From contig SHNE01000048.1 in the NCBI GenBank assembly GCA_004295015.1, positions 1 to 64,000 of the forward strand: DNA of 64,000 bases. Reading direction: 5' to 3'. Positions within the stretch are counted from its first letter, which is position 1, and each line of letters begins with the position of its first letter. The translations under genes were made by a program, and so were the position numbers. Under the pieces are notes generated by a model. The model was not told the origin of the DNA and searched no databases. It saw only the letters and a list, made by a program, of their open reading frames with translations. Below are positions 1-8,690 of this stretch, piece after piece. Origin of the DNA: Bacteroidota bacterium. Its GTDB lineage: Bacteria > Bacteroidota > Bacteroidia > AKYH767-A > 2013-40CM-41-45.

Positions 1-55
1 CATACTGCTGCAGTATGTTGACAATCTGTGTTTCGGTAAATCTTGATTTTTTCAT
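1..55 (-). CDS. IS3-family transposase OrfA (N-terminal fragment, runs off window)
   Basis: The reverse complement starts with ATG at 55 and reads MKKSRFTETQIVNILQQY before leaving the window. This is the typical beginning of an IS3-family OrfA, the small helix-turn-helix DNA-binding half of the transposase that is usually joined to the OrfB DDE integrase by programmed -1 frameshifting. Only 18 residues are visible, so the group within IS3 and whether the element is intact cannot be judged. It points away from the truncated propeller gene next to it. Confidence 0.7.
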   Translation of the reverse strand, partial: MKKSRFTETQIVNILQQY

Positions 56-126
56 GGCTCATTAAATTTAGAGATTTGTTTTAAATTTCCCTACTTTTAA
101 TTGGCCGAATTTTGGGGGAGCTTACA
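1..126 (-). mobile_element. IS3-family insertion sequence, 5' terminal part
   Basis: The minus strand carries the first codons of an IS3-type OrfA. Between that start and the adjoining gene remnant lie about 70 nt of non-coding, AT-rich sequence, as expected for the terminal region of such an element. I place the outer end at about 126 because the minus strand there reads TGTAAGCTCCCCCAAAATTC, which has the 5'-TG start and C-run common in IS3-family inverted repeats. The interrupted open frame begins directly after it. The other end lies outside the window, so neither the matching inverted repeat nor a target duplication can be checked. Confidence 0.6.
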
Positions 127-1218
127 ACGGGATTTGTCATCGCAGGCCAATATGCTCCTATATTTAATGGAACAATTCTTCGTACACTGAATGGAGGCCT
201 GACTTGGGATACTACGAATTTTAATTATAATAATTATGCAATAAATTTCATTAATGATTCATTGGGTTTTCTCGCAGGTCAAGATATGACCATATATAGA
301 ACCACAGATTTAGGTTTTTCGTGGAATTTTATAAGTGGCGGTGGACCAGGCCTGAATGATATTTCTGGCCTACATTTTTTAAATGCTGATTCAGGATTTA
401 TAACTTCTGGTTTTAGGTTATACAAAACAGACAACGGCAGCCAGAACATTCAAATGGAGTATGATTCTCTTGGCTGGATTGGTTATCCTGAAAGTAGCAA
501 GATATTTTTTACCGATTCGTTAATTGGGTATGTAATCAATTCTTCAATTGCTAAAACGATCAATAGGGGTTTAGATTGGTATAATTTAAGTACTCCAATT
601 AATTTTGTTCCTAAATCAGCTTACTTTTTTAACTCACAAGAGGGTATCATAGTTGGAGATCAAGGTAAAGTATCTAAAACTTTTGACGGAGGTCTGAGCT
701 GGAGCGTTCCTGATTTAATTGGGCTTTATCCACTGCATGACATCCATTTTGTTAGTGATTCGATTGGATTTATTATTGGCGGAAAGGACTCATTTAATAA
801 TCAGGTCTCAAATGGAATAATTTATACAACTTTTAATCGAGGATTAACTTGGACAACTCTTAATAGTAGTTATCATGATGCATTATTAAAATTTTCCTTT
901 CCTTCTGATTCGGTAGGGTATGCTATCGGTTTTAATGGCTTGATAATTAAAATACGTAATGCGAACTCAATGTTTACCTCTATTACTACCTTGTCCACTA
1001 ATCCTAGAAAACACGAGTTTTTTCCAAACCCATGCAGAACTACGTTAAATATAGAGGGAATTGAATCGAGTCCGTTTAGAATTTTTAATGTATTAGGAGA
1101 AATAATAATGAATGGAGCGCTAGATTTTGGAATAACTAGCATTGATGTTTCAGAATTTGCTTCAGGCATTTATATATTGGTCATCGGAAATAGGACGGAA
1201 AAATTTATAAAGGAGTAA
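112..1218 (+). pseudogene. T9SS-sorted YCF48/BNR-like beta-propeller protein, 5'-truncated by IS
   Basis: The open frame encodes repeated blade motifs (GGLTWDT, LGFSWNF, GLDWYNL, GGLSWSV, RGLTWTT) spaced about 45-60 residues apart, typical of YCF48/BNR-type propellers. The last 75 or so residues form a T9SS sorting domain (FFPNPCRTTLNIEG, then VSEFASGIYILVI and a basic end), so the parent protein was exported to the cell surface. There is no signal peptide. The only upstream start is a TTG lying inside the putative IS terminus, so the true 5' end has been removed. I call it a truncated gene rather than a functional one. The stop is followed 28 nt later by the attC-like repeat copy A. Confidence 0.7.
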
Positions 1219-1245
1219 TAAATGAGCAAGTAGAATGGGTATTCC

Positions 1246-1387
1246 GCTAACATTAGGTTAAATGAAATGGCCGGGACATTGCTTGGCGGCTCGAATGTTT
1301 AATTTTAATATTTCGGTTGAGGCGCCATGGAAAGTTATTATCTTCGATTTCCGCCACTTAATTAACCCGGAACGTTAACGGTTATAC
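1246..1387 (+). repeat. attC-like imperfect palindrome, copy A (complete)
   Basis: It begins GCTAACATTAGGTTAAATGA and ends CCCGGAACGTTAACGGTTAT. The span from the 5' AAC (1249) to the 3' GTT (1376) is exactly 128 nt, the same as in copies B and D. Inside is a GC-rich inverted repeat: CTTGGCGGCTC at 1282-1292 faces GAGGCGCCATGG at about 1319-1330. The outer arms also pair imperfectly (AACATT..GGTTAA with TTAATTAACCC..AACGTT). It lies between a stop at 1218 and a start at 1435. The layout is that of an integron attC site. A non-integron REP/MITE element is the alternative. Confidence 0.7.
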
Positions 1388-1434
1388 TTTGGCGGCATCG
1401 CAACTCTGGACCGACTGCAAGAAACATACAGAAA

Positions 1435-3342
1435 ATGAAAAAGCACCTCTTGCTTTTATCCGCAGCACTCCTTTCACTTTGCAGCATTGCACAAGACCAT
1501 TACTTCATCGACTCCTTACAAACTCTATTAAAATATGCTAAGGAAGATACCGGCAAAGTAAACATCCTGAATGAATTTTGCTTGGCAAAATGTGATATTG
1601 GCGAATATGCCGATGCAAAAAAATATGCCAATGATGCCTTGCTGTTAGCAGAAAAGCTTGATTTTAAAAAAGGAATGGCAACTGCATTTCACATTCTTGG
1701 GGTTGTTCATTGGAACGCATCAGACTTCAAAATGGCACTTGAGTATTATCAAAAAGCATTAACTATAAATAAGGATATAGATTATAAAAAAGGAATTGCA
1801 TGGGACCTTGGTGATATTGGGTTGACGTATGGAGCATTAGGCGACTTCCCAAGAGAATTAGATTATTTTCTGCAGGCATTAAATATAAATGAGCAACAGA
1901 ATACTCAGGATGCTATTGCATGGAATCTGCGGAGAATTGGAGTTGTATATAACAGTTTGTCTGACTTCAACAAGGCATTAGAGTATTTTCAAAAGTCATT
2001 ATTATTAGAAGAGAAAATAGGGAATAAGCAGAGCATAGCAAACAATACTTTGTTGATAGGCCAAGTCTATCTTAGTAAACGCTACTACCCTGAAGCATTA
2101 AAGATATTTCTTGATGCTTTAAATATAGCCAAGGAAACCGGAAATAGGGAAATAATGTCCAGCGTTTATAATGATTTAGGAGATGTTCATAATGCTTTGG
2201 GCAATTATTCCGAAGCTCTAAAGAATTATTTTATAGCAATAAAGCTACTTGAAGAAATTGAAGATAAAAATAATCTTGGTCTCACATATTCTTTAATAGC
2301 AAGAATCTATATCAAAGAGAATAAATATCAGGTAGCAAGAGAATTTCTGAATAAGGCGTTGATGCTTTCAGAAGAGACTGGAAGTTTGCTTAACTATCAA
2401 TCAATTTATAAGGGTTTGGCAGAATTAGAAAATGCCTTAGGAAATTATAAAAAGGCATTGGAGTATAAAGATAGGTATTATACTTATCGTGATAGTTTAG
2501 TGAACGGGGAGAGTTCAAAGAAAATAATAACAATGCAAATGCAAAATGATTTTGATAAAAAAGAAGAACTAGCCAAAGCGGATCGGGAAAAGGAAGATAT
2601 ACGGCAACGAAATATCCGAAATTCAATAACAGGTGGACTTGCCGGGGCCTTAATGTTTTTAACAGTTGTTTATCGACAGCGGAATAAAATTAAGAAAGAA
2701 AAAAAACGAAGCGAGGAATTGCTTTTAAACATCCTCCCTGCCGAAACAGCCGAAGAATTAAAAAATACCGGCACAACAAAGGCAAAATATTTCGATGAAG
2801 TAACGGTACTCTTCACAGACTTTAAAAATTTCACAATAATGAGTGAGAAGTTAAGCGCACAGGAACTTGTGAATGAAATAAATTTTTGTTACAGCACATT
2901 TGACAACATCATCACTAAATACGAAATAGAAAAAATAAAAACTATAGGTGACAGCTACATGTGTGCGGGTGGCCTGCCTGTTGCAAATAAAACAAATGCG
3001 GAAGACACAGTGAAAGCAGCATTGGAAATTCGTGATTTCATGCTGACAGAAAAACAAAATCGGGAAGCACTAGGTAAACCGTTTTTTGAGATCCGAATCG
3101 GTTGCAACACAGGTCCGGTAGTCGCCGGAATTGTTGGAATTAAAAAATTCGCTTACGATATTTGGGGTGATACAGTTAATGTTGCTTCCCGCATGGAGAG
3201 CAGCAGCGAAGCAGGAAAAGTAAACATTAGCGGAACTACTTATGGATTGGTGAAGGATAAATTCATGTGTATTCACAGGGGAAAAATTCAAGCTAAGAAT
3301 AAAGGAGAGATTGATATGTACTTCGTTGAAGCAAAAATATAG
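1435..3342 (+). CDS. TPR-domain class III adenylate cyclase
   Basis: The 635-residue protein has an N-terminal signal peptide (residues 1-19), about eight TPR units (residues 40-370), a coiled segment, one transmembrane helix (about 398-416) and a C-terminal class III nucleotide cyclase domain (about 430-635). Metal-binding Asp462 and Asp506 (in TIGDSYM) are present. The purine-selecting positions are Lys502 and Asp575, as in adenylate rather than guanylate cyclases. Transition-state Asn582 and Arg586 (NVASR) are also present. The TPR part should face the periplasm and the catalytic part the cytoplasm, so a periplasmic protein signal may set cAMP synthesis. It starts 48 nt after repeat copy A. 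Substrate specificity is inferred from residues only. Confidence 0.88.
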   Translation: MKKHLLLLSAALLSLCSIAQDHYFIDSLQTLLKYAKEDTGKVNILNEFCLAKCDIGEYADAKKYANDALLLAEKLDFKKGMATAFHILGVVHWNASDFKMALEYYQKALTINKDIDYKKGIAWDLGDIGLTYGALGDFPRELDYFLQALNINEQQNTQDAIAWNLRRIGVVYNSLSDFNKALEYFQKSLLLEEKIGNKQSIANNTLLIGQVYLSKRYYPEALKIFLDALNIAKETGNREIMSSVYNDLGDVHNALGNYSEALKNYFIAIKLLEEIEDKNNLGLTYSLIARIYIKENKYQVAREFLNKALMLSEETGSLLNYQSIYKGLAELENALGNYKKALEYKDRYYTYRDSLVNGESSKKIITMQMQNDFDKKEELAKADREKEDIRQRNIRNSITGGLAGALMFLTVVYRQRNKIKKEKKRSEELLLNILPAETAEELKNTGTTKAKYFDEVTVLFTDFKNFTIMSEKLSAQELVNEINFCYSTFDNIITKYEIEKIKTIGDSYMCAGGLPVANKTNAEDTVKAALEIRDFMLTEKQNREALGKPFFEIRIGCNTGPVVAGIVGIKKFAYDIWGDTVNVASRMESSSEAGKVNISGTTYGLVKDKFMCIHRGKIQAKNKGEIDMYFVEAKI

Positions 3343-3611
3343 GTTAATTGCACATCTGATAACATTAAGATTAAACACAATATTTTTTGTCGGAGGTTGG
3401 TGTGCGGATATAGAGTGTTTACGAATCTACAAGCAGTTTAGTATATTTGAGTGTGATGCTATTTAATCCCCGATAAAAAATACTGCATTAATTCCTACAT
3501 CGTTGTGTGATATGCTGGTCCTTGGTAAATTATAGCCTTTTTATTTTTAATTATTGGTGGTACATTCAGAATAGATTTAATAGTATTGTATGTTGTTTTA
3601 AATGAATAAAT

Positions 3612-3959
3612 ATGAAGAAAAGATTTCCAATTCTATTGTTAATGAGTTTAAGTCTTACATTATTTGGTCAACCATGTAAATTAGTCAAGCCTGGAATGGA
3701 TAAGGCTCAGGTTATTTCTTTAGTTGGTAATCCTGCAGAAATTGATACGGTCATTTCACCAGACGGTTTTGATAAGGGAGAAATTGTCAGTATTGTTTGG
3801 CAATACGGAGATGTTACAAATTATGGGCATCAAAGAATTGAATTTGATGGAGACATTGTTTCTAAAGAAGTAATTGCTGACGGTAAAAAGTTTGATGACC
3901 TAATGAGATCATTCGAGCTAGGTGAATTTCCAGCTAGTGAACTAGATGAACGAATCTGA
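3612..3959 (+). CDS. small exported BamE/SmpA-OmlA-like protein
   Basis: This 115-residue protein has a signal peptide (residues 1-19, cleavage likely after GQ). The mature part has the pattern KPGMDKAQVISLVGNPAEID followed by a beta-rich VWQYGD..RIEFDGD stretch. That resembles the SmpA/OmlA (BamE) fold seen in many small periplasmic proteins, where a helix precedes G-x-P and then strands. No lipobox is obvious, so it is probably soluble in the periplasm. The 269-nt stretch upstream contains a degenerate ATAACATTAAGATTAAAC that may be a decayed repeat end. Repeat copy B starts 50 nt after the stop, so this looks like a one-gene cassette. The specific function is unknown. Confidence 0.7.
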   Translation: MKKRFPILLLMSLSLTLFGQPCKLVKPGMDKAQVISLVGNPAEIDTVISPDGFDKGEIVSIVWQYGDVTNYGHQRIEFDGDIVSKEVIADGKKFDDLMRSFELGEFPASELDERI

Positions 3960-4008
3960 AAGTTAAATTTTGAAGCCTGCAATTAACTGATGCTATAAGA
4001 AGCACGTC

Positions 4009-4146
4009 ACACAACATTGGGTTAAATGAAATGGCTGGTCTCGTGCTTGGCGTCTCGAGTATTTAAATTTTAATATGTTGGTTGAGCCGCCAAAGAAAAG
4101 TCTTAGCTTCGTAGTTGCGCAATCAGTAATCCGGAAAGTTATATGC
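4009..4146 (+). repeat. attC-like imperfect palindrome, copy B (complete)
   Basis: The 5' AAC at 4013-4015 (CAACATTGGGTTAAATGAAA) and 3' GTT at 4138-4140 (CCGGAAAGTTATATGC) are 128 nt apart. The final GTTATATGC is close to the attC R' core (commonly GTTAGATGC or GTTRRRY). The inner stem is CTTGGCGTCTCGAG (4036-4049) facing GAGCCGCCAAAG (4084-4095). The next gene's ATG is only 15 nt beyond the element, the spacing expected of integron cassettes. Confidence 0.75.
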
Positions 4147-4161
4147 AAATTTTAGGACACC

Positions 4162-4632
4162 ATGAAAACATTTTTTACTCTTCTCGTAATTCTGGCCTTC
4201 TATTTTTCTACTTATGGCCAAAAAGCTCTATCGTTTTCGGAAGCGAAGATTGCAAATGTTAATGTTGAACACTTGGATAGTGTTTATAGGAGCGCAGTTC
4301 ATGTAGATACCACACTTTCTGTATTTAAGAATCGTGATAATGAAGTTGGTGAAAGTTATTTTGAAATGCTTCAAAAGCTTGGTAAGTTTTTGAAATCACG
4401 TGATTTTAAATGGGAGAAACCGACAAAGGGATTTAATAGGATTTACTTTAATAAGGATGGAGGTATTGATTACTTCATCTATAGTTTTCGCCCTGACCAG
4501 TTAACTCCCAAACAAGAAAAGCAGTTTGAACAATTATTGAACGAATTTATTAAAGATTATCGCTTCCCTCTGACTGCAGAGGTAGGGTTCGCACAATGTA
4601 GTCCTGTTACGTATAGACCTAGCGAAGAGTAA
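4162..4632 (+). CDS. exported conserved protein of unknown function
   Basis: This 156-residue protein has a clear signal peptide (MKTFFTLLVILAFYFSTYGQ) and a mature part with a helical central segment and the strand-like stretch RIYFNKDGGIDYFIYSF. It ends in a segment (FPLTAEVGFAQCSPVTY) carrying the only cysteine. I do not recognise a catalytic motif. It looks like one of the small periplasmic proteins recurrent in Bacteroidota accessory DNA. It lies between complete repeat copy B (start 15 nt after it) and half copy C (which begins 6 nt after the stop), making it the clearest single-gene cassette in the window. Confidence 0.7.
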   Translation: MKTFFTLLVILAFYFSTYGQKALSFSEAKIANVNVEHLDSVYRSAVHVDTTLSVFKNRDNEVGESYFEMLQKLGKFLKSRDFKWEKPTKGFNRIYFNKDGGIDYFIYSFRPDQLTPKQEKQFEQLLNEFIKDYRFPLTAEVGFAQCSPVTYRPSEE

Positions 4633-4637
4633 AATCT

Positions 4638-4680
4638 GCACGTAACATTGGGACAAATGAAATGGCTGGGACTTTAGTTG
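4638..4680 (+). repeat. attC-like palindrome, copy C (5' half only)
   Basis: GCACGTAACATTGGGACAAA followed by TGAAATGGCTGGGACTTTAG matches the 5' arm of copies A and B. The inner stem and 3' arm are missing, and unrelated sequence takes over near 4680. The element is thus broken, marking either a deletion or the junction between the array and the native cytochrome locus. Confidence 0.6.
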
Positions 4681-4857
4681 GTTACCTTTTAATTCGAAAT
4701 GATGTGTATGGTGAACAAACTGTCCTTTCTTTTCCTAACCAAGCAGCTTTCCAACAAAACGTTCAAATTCCATCCCTATCCCAATCTTTCAATGCCTTAA
4801 AATGATCTAAAAACCTATTTTTCATTCCTTTCCCTTCCAATTTGCACCTCAATTTTC

Positions 4858-4889
4858 TTTTCGTTGCTTTCCAAAAAAAATTAGATTTG
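4858..4889 (+). promoter_or_regulatory. predicted Bacteroidota promoter for the cytochrome/VCBS pair
   Basis: TAGATTTG at 4882-4889 is a perfect match to the Bacteroidota -7 consensus TAnnTTTG. About 20 nt upstream lies a T-rich TTTTC near 4858, an imperfect -33 (TTTG) element. The predicted transcript start is near 4895, about 17 nt ahead of the ATG at 4912. Confidence 0.45.
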
Positions 4890-4911
4890 TACTTCTTATC
4901 AAAAGCCGTTC

Positions 4912-6015
4912 ATGAAGAAGGTCATTTCGTTTTCCGTTTTGGGGTTGTTGTTGCTAATGTTTTTGGATGCTTGTAAAAAGGATTCGCCCGAAGAGGAACC
5001 TTCTCCTGTACCCACTACTCCCGGAAATGAAACGGTTACAGTGAATCTGGATAGTGTACCATATACTAATTTATCGCAATACCGATTTTTTACCGGCGAT
5101 ATGAAGAATAATACGCCAAATGATGGCGTCATTCAATACCGGCCGGCGTCGGAATTGTTTACTGATTATGCGCATAAGAAACGATTTGTGTGGGTGCCGG
5201 CGGGAATGAAGGGGACTTATGTGGCCGATAACAAGATTATCAATTTTCCGGTGGGAACTGCGCTGATCAAAACCTTTTACTACGATAATGTGCAGCCTGC
5301 CAATGTCACTAAGATCATCGAAACGCGGGTGATGATACGTAAATCAACCGGGTGGATATTTGCCGATTATATATGGAGTGAAGATCAGACGGAGGCTACC
5401 CTTTCGGTGAATGGAAGCTTAGTTTCGCTGGACTGGGAAGAAGCAGGTACACCTAAAAGCACCGTTTATCGCATTCCTTCTGAAACCGAATGCCTTATTT
5501 GTCATAAGTCAAATAGCTTGCCTATACCTATAGGCATTAAACCTCAAAACCTGGACAACGATTTTACATATCCTTCCGGAAAATTCAATCAGTTGCAGTA
5601 TTTTATTTCAAAGGGAATTTTGGAAAATAATTTGCCTCCGAACATTGTATCTACAATCGACTATCACGATACTACGCAGACCTTGAAATTACGACTTCGT
5701 TCCTATCTCGACACTAACTGTGGACATTGTCATCAAGAAAACAGTCATTGCGACTATAGGCCTATCCGTCTGGCTTTTTCTGAAACGACGGATCCTGTAA
5801 ACCTCGGACAATGCGTGACACCGGATGATTTGTTTGATCCGACCTTATCTAATGTTATTTTTCCGGGCAATTATAACAAATCGATGATGTATTTCCGACT
5901 TAGTTCCACCGACGAAAACAATCGCATGCCTCTGCTAGGTCGTACTATAGTTGACGAGGCAGGCCTGAAATTGCTCCGGGATTATATTTCCTCCATATCA
6001 AATTGTACAGACTGA
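4912..6015 (+). CDS. lipoprotein c-type cytochrome with two CxxCH motifs
   Basis: The 367-residue protein starts with a lipoprotein signal (lipobox LDAC, residues 18-21) followed by an acidic, Pro-rich linker. It has two haem c attachment motifs, CLICH at 194 and CGHCH at 270, and a late Met-containing stretch (NNRMPLLG, about 340) that could supply an axial ligand. The layout resembles the SO2930-type di-haem cytochrome family found with surface proteins in marine bacteria (recalled, not searched). It would sit in the outer or inner membrane facing the periplasm and carry electrons. The next gene follows after 30 nt, probably in one operon. The electron donor is unknown. Confidence 0.75.
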   Translation: MKKVISFSVLGLLLLMFLDACKKDSPEEEPSPVPTTPGNETVTVNLDSVPYTNLSQYRFFTGDMKNNTPNDGVIQYRPASELFTDYAHKKRFVWVPAGMKGTYVADNKIINFPVGTALIKTFYYDNVQPANVTKIIETRVMIRKSTGWIFADYIWSEDQTEATLSVNGSLVSLDWEEAGTPKSTVYRIPSETECLICHKSNSLPIPIGIKPQNLDNDFTYPSGKFNQLQYFISKGILENNLPPNIVSTIDYHDTTQTLKLRLRSYLDTNCGHCHQENSHCDYRPIRLAFSETTDPVNLGQCVTPDDLFDPTLSNVIFPGNYNKSMMYFRLSSTDENNRMPLLGRTIVDEAGLKLLRDYISSISNCTD

Positions 6016-6045
6016 CCCTTATAAACCCTAAATAATAGAATTAAA

Positions 6046-8322
6046 ATGAAAAATACTTTACTCACACTCGCATTCATCATGCTGTTTAAGTTGATCAGTG
6101 TGGCCCAGCAAACTTGTAATACTGCACTTGTGATAACGGCCGGTATAAACACCATTGCGCCGATCACCGGAACAGAAGTACCCACACAGATGTGCGCAAC
6201 CGGAGGAAGCGGGGCGACTGCCGCGAACTGGTATAAATATACTCCTTCGCAAAATTATTCAGTGACCATCACTACCGATTTTGTTGTTAATGCAGGGGTC
6301 GACAATCGCGTGCATGTGTATTTGGGCAGTTGTGGTTTCTTGGCTTGTCTGGTCGGTGACGATGATGGCGGAACCAACGGTTTGTGCGTGGTATCTTTTA
6401 ATGCCCAAGCAGGGACAGATTATTATATCGTATTTGATGATATTTACACATCGGCAGGTTTTCAATATGAGTTGATCGAAAACAGTATTAACCCTTCGCA
6501 ATTAACCTTTACGCCTACTACGATTAGCACTATAAGAGGAAACTATAAAATAGCCGTTGCCGATATGAATGGCGATTATCTGGATGATATCGTTTCCGTT
6601 TCGGACACCAATATTCAGGTGCATCAGCAAGATATTTCGGGAACTTTTACAATCTCTAACTATACAACCACAGATGCTCAGTATTCACCATCATGGAGTA
6701 TGGCTATGGGCGATCTGAATGAAGATGGCTATAATGATCTGCTGTATGGAAGTGGCAGTGGAGTTACGTTTATGCTTTCAGCAAATGGCGGTACAGCGTT
6801 CAATCAGGTATCCGGACCGGAATATGTTTTTTCGCAGCGCAGTAATATGGTTGATATCAATAATGATGGACACCTCGATGCATTTGTGTGTCATGATGTG
6901 GAACCAAACGTTTACTACCTCAATGACGGCACCGGCAATCTTACATTCTATCAGGGAGGTTTAGGAGATCATCCGAATGGTGGAAACTATGGTTCTATAT
7001 GGGTGGATTACAACAATGACAATCTACCTGATCTGTTTATCGCCAAATGTCGAGGTGGCTCAAGTACGGCCAACATCAACGAGATGCACCGTAACAATGG
7101 TAACGGAACATTTACCGATGTTTCCGTACTGACAGGTCTGGCCGATCCGGTTCAAACATGGTCATCGGCATGGAATGATTTTGACAACGATGGCTGGATG
7201 GACGTCCTTGTTGGTGCAAGTTCAAGCGCTAACGGTATGCACAAGTTAATGCACAATAACGGCGACGGTACATTCAGTAATATTACTGCCGGAAGTGGAT
7301 TCGATAGTTACTCCGGCATGAGTACTGAATATGTCTCCTACGATTTTAACAACGATGGATTTGCGGATGTTTTCACTCCGGGATACATACTTTTTAATAA
7401 CGGCAATGGTACATTTACTGCAGAAACTTATTCGATGTTAATGGGAGCAGTTGGCGATCTGAACAACGATGGTTTTTTAGATATCCAAAATGGAAACACC
7501 ATTTACTTCAACGATGGTAATCCCAACAACTGGATTACCTTAACCGTTAAAGGAACCACCAGCAACAATAATGGTATAGGTGCACGAGTGGAAATTTATG
7601 GCGCATGGGGCAAACAAATTCGGGATATCCGAGCGGGAGTAGGGTTCCGTTATATGGGAACATTGAATGCTCATTTTGGAATTGGCCTTTTTAATAGTAT
7701 AGATTCGGTCGTTGTTAAGTGGCCGTCAGGCAACAAAGATGTAATATGCAATCCTTCGATTAATTCTGTATTGCATATCGAAGAAAATTCAGCTCCTGTA
7801 GCTACTGCCTTTTTCACAGCAAGTGCTACAATGATCAATCAGGCTGACACAATAGACTTCACTGACAATTCAATTCCATGTCCGAATGAATGGAATTGGA
7901 CCGTGAACCCAACATCCGGCTGGAATTTCACGAGTGGTACTACTGCCATGTCAGAAAATCCATCAATTCTTTTCAACGATGCCGGAACATATGTTGTGTC
8001 ACTTACGGCTACCAATGGCAACGGCTCAAGCCTTATCCCGTTTTCCACTGCAATTACTGTGCAATCCACAGTCGGTATCGCAGAGCTAACTCAAGAAGCG
8101 ATCAAAGTATTTCCAAATCCTGCTGCAGATCTCTTATACATAAAATCAGATCAAACGATCAGCGAAGTAAGGATCTTGTCCTTGCTAGGTGAGGAACTTG
8201 CATCATCACTTAAGAGAACAAATAATTCGATTTCGTTAACGCATTTGCCGTCGGGAGTATATTTTCTGAAGATCATCACGCAGGATAATCAGATTAATAT
8301 TACGCGCTTTGTGAAGCAGTGA
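6046..8322 (+). CDS. T9SS-secreted FG-GAP/VCBS repeat protein with ASPIC/UnbV and PKD domains
   Basis: The 758-residue protein has a signal peptide (residues 1-21) and an N-terminal jelly-roll-like region. Its many FG-GAP/VCBS blades carry Ca-binding D-x-N-x-D-G motifs (DMNGDYLDD, DLNEDGYND, DINNDGHLD, DFNNDGFAD). An ASPIC/UnbV-type segment (GIGARVEIYG..VVVKWPSGN, about 510-580) follows, then a PKD-like domain and a T9SS sorting tail (VFPNPAADLLYI). It should be a large extracellular adhesin or substrate-binding propeller. The upstream cytochrome lies 30 nt away, so the two are likely co-expressed. UnbV-type proteins are often neighbours of cytochrome-like or SusD-type genes, but no substrate can be assigned. 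Confidence 0.88.
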   Translation: MKNTLLTLAFIMLFKLISVAQQTCNTALVITAGINTIAPITGTEVPTQMCATGGSGATAANWYKYTPSQNYSVTITTDFVVNAGVDNRVHVYLGSCGFLACLVGDDDGGTNGLCVVSFNAQAGTDYYIVFDDIYTSAGFQYELIENSINPSQLTFTPTTISTIRGNYKIAVADMNGDYLDDIVSVSDTNIQVHQQDISGTFTISNYTTTDAQYSPSWSMAMGDLNEDGYNDLLYGSGSGVTFMLSANGGTAFNQVSGPEYVFSQRSNMVDINNDGHLDAFVCHDVEPNVYYLNDGTGNLTFYQGGLGDHPNGGNYGSIWVDYNNDNLPDLFIAKCRGGSSTANINEMHRNNGNGTFTDVSVLTGLADPVQTWSSAWNDFDNDGWMDVLVGASSSANGMHKLMHNNGDGTFSNITAGSGFDSYSGMSTEYVSYDFNNDGFADVFTPGYILFNNGNGTFTAETYSMLMGAVGDLNNDGFLDIQNGNTIYFNDGNPNNWITLTVKGTTSNNNGIGARVEIYGAWGKQIRDIRAGVGFRYMGTLNAHFGIGLFNSIDSVVVKWPSGNKDVICNPSINSVLHIEENSAPVATAFFTASATMINQADTIDFTDNSIPCPNEWNWTVNPTSGWNFTSGTTAMSENPSILFNDAGTYVVSLTATNGNGSSLIPFSTAITVQSTVGIAELTQEAIKVFPNPAADLLYIKSDQTISEVRILSLLGEELASSLKRTNNSISLTHLPSGVYFLKIITQDNQINITRFVKQ

Positions 8323-8353
8323 TCAGATAAGAAAGCTGAACTTTACAGAATGA

Positions 8354-8661
8354 GATTTGTCCTTCGGATCTAAATCTTTAGAATTTGATCTAATTCGTGG
8401 TCTGATTCATGGATGGTCTAAATCCTTTTATCAGAAAGAAATAATTGGTTGTAATTCTTGCTGTGTTGAGAATTATATGGGAGATCCAGTTTATTTATCA
8501 TTGCATAAAAATTCAAAAGACAATTTACAATAGTTGATCCTTTTAGGCAGATTGGTAGCAGCTGTGACACAACAAATTTTGATATTGGATATTTTGAGAT
8601 CCCAAGTGATGACGAAATGAAAATTGTTAGTACACTCATATTCGAGAATGAATTGGGATAA
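8354..8661 (+). pseudogene. frameshifted remnant of a conserved small protein
   Basis: Two coding-like segments lie end to end in different frames. The first (8354-8533) reads ..EFDLIRGLIHGWSKSFYQKE and continues to LSLHKNSKDNLQ and a stop. The second continues in another frame from about 8524 with FTIVDPFRQIGSSCDTTNFD and ends ..STLIFENELG at a TAA (8659-8661). Together they read like one natural protein of about 100 residues broken by a single-base indel near 8525. No ATG is evident for the first part. The family is not recognised. Repeat copy D begins about 30 nt after the stop, so this appears to be a dead cassette. Confidence 0.4.
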
Positions 8662-8690
8662 ATCGTCGATCGAACGGCGTGAAATAACAG

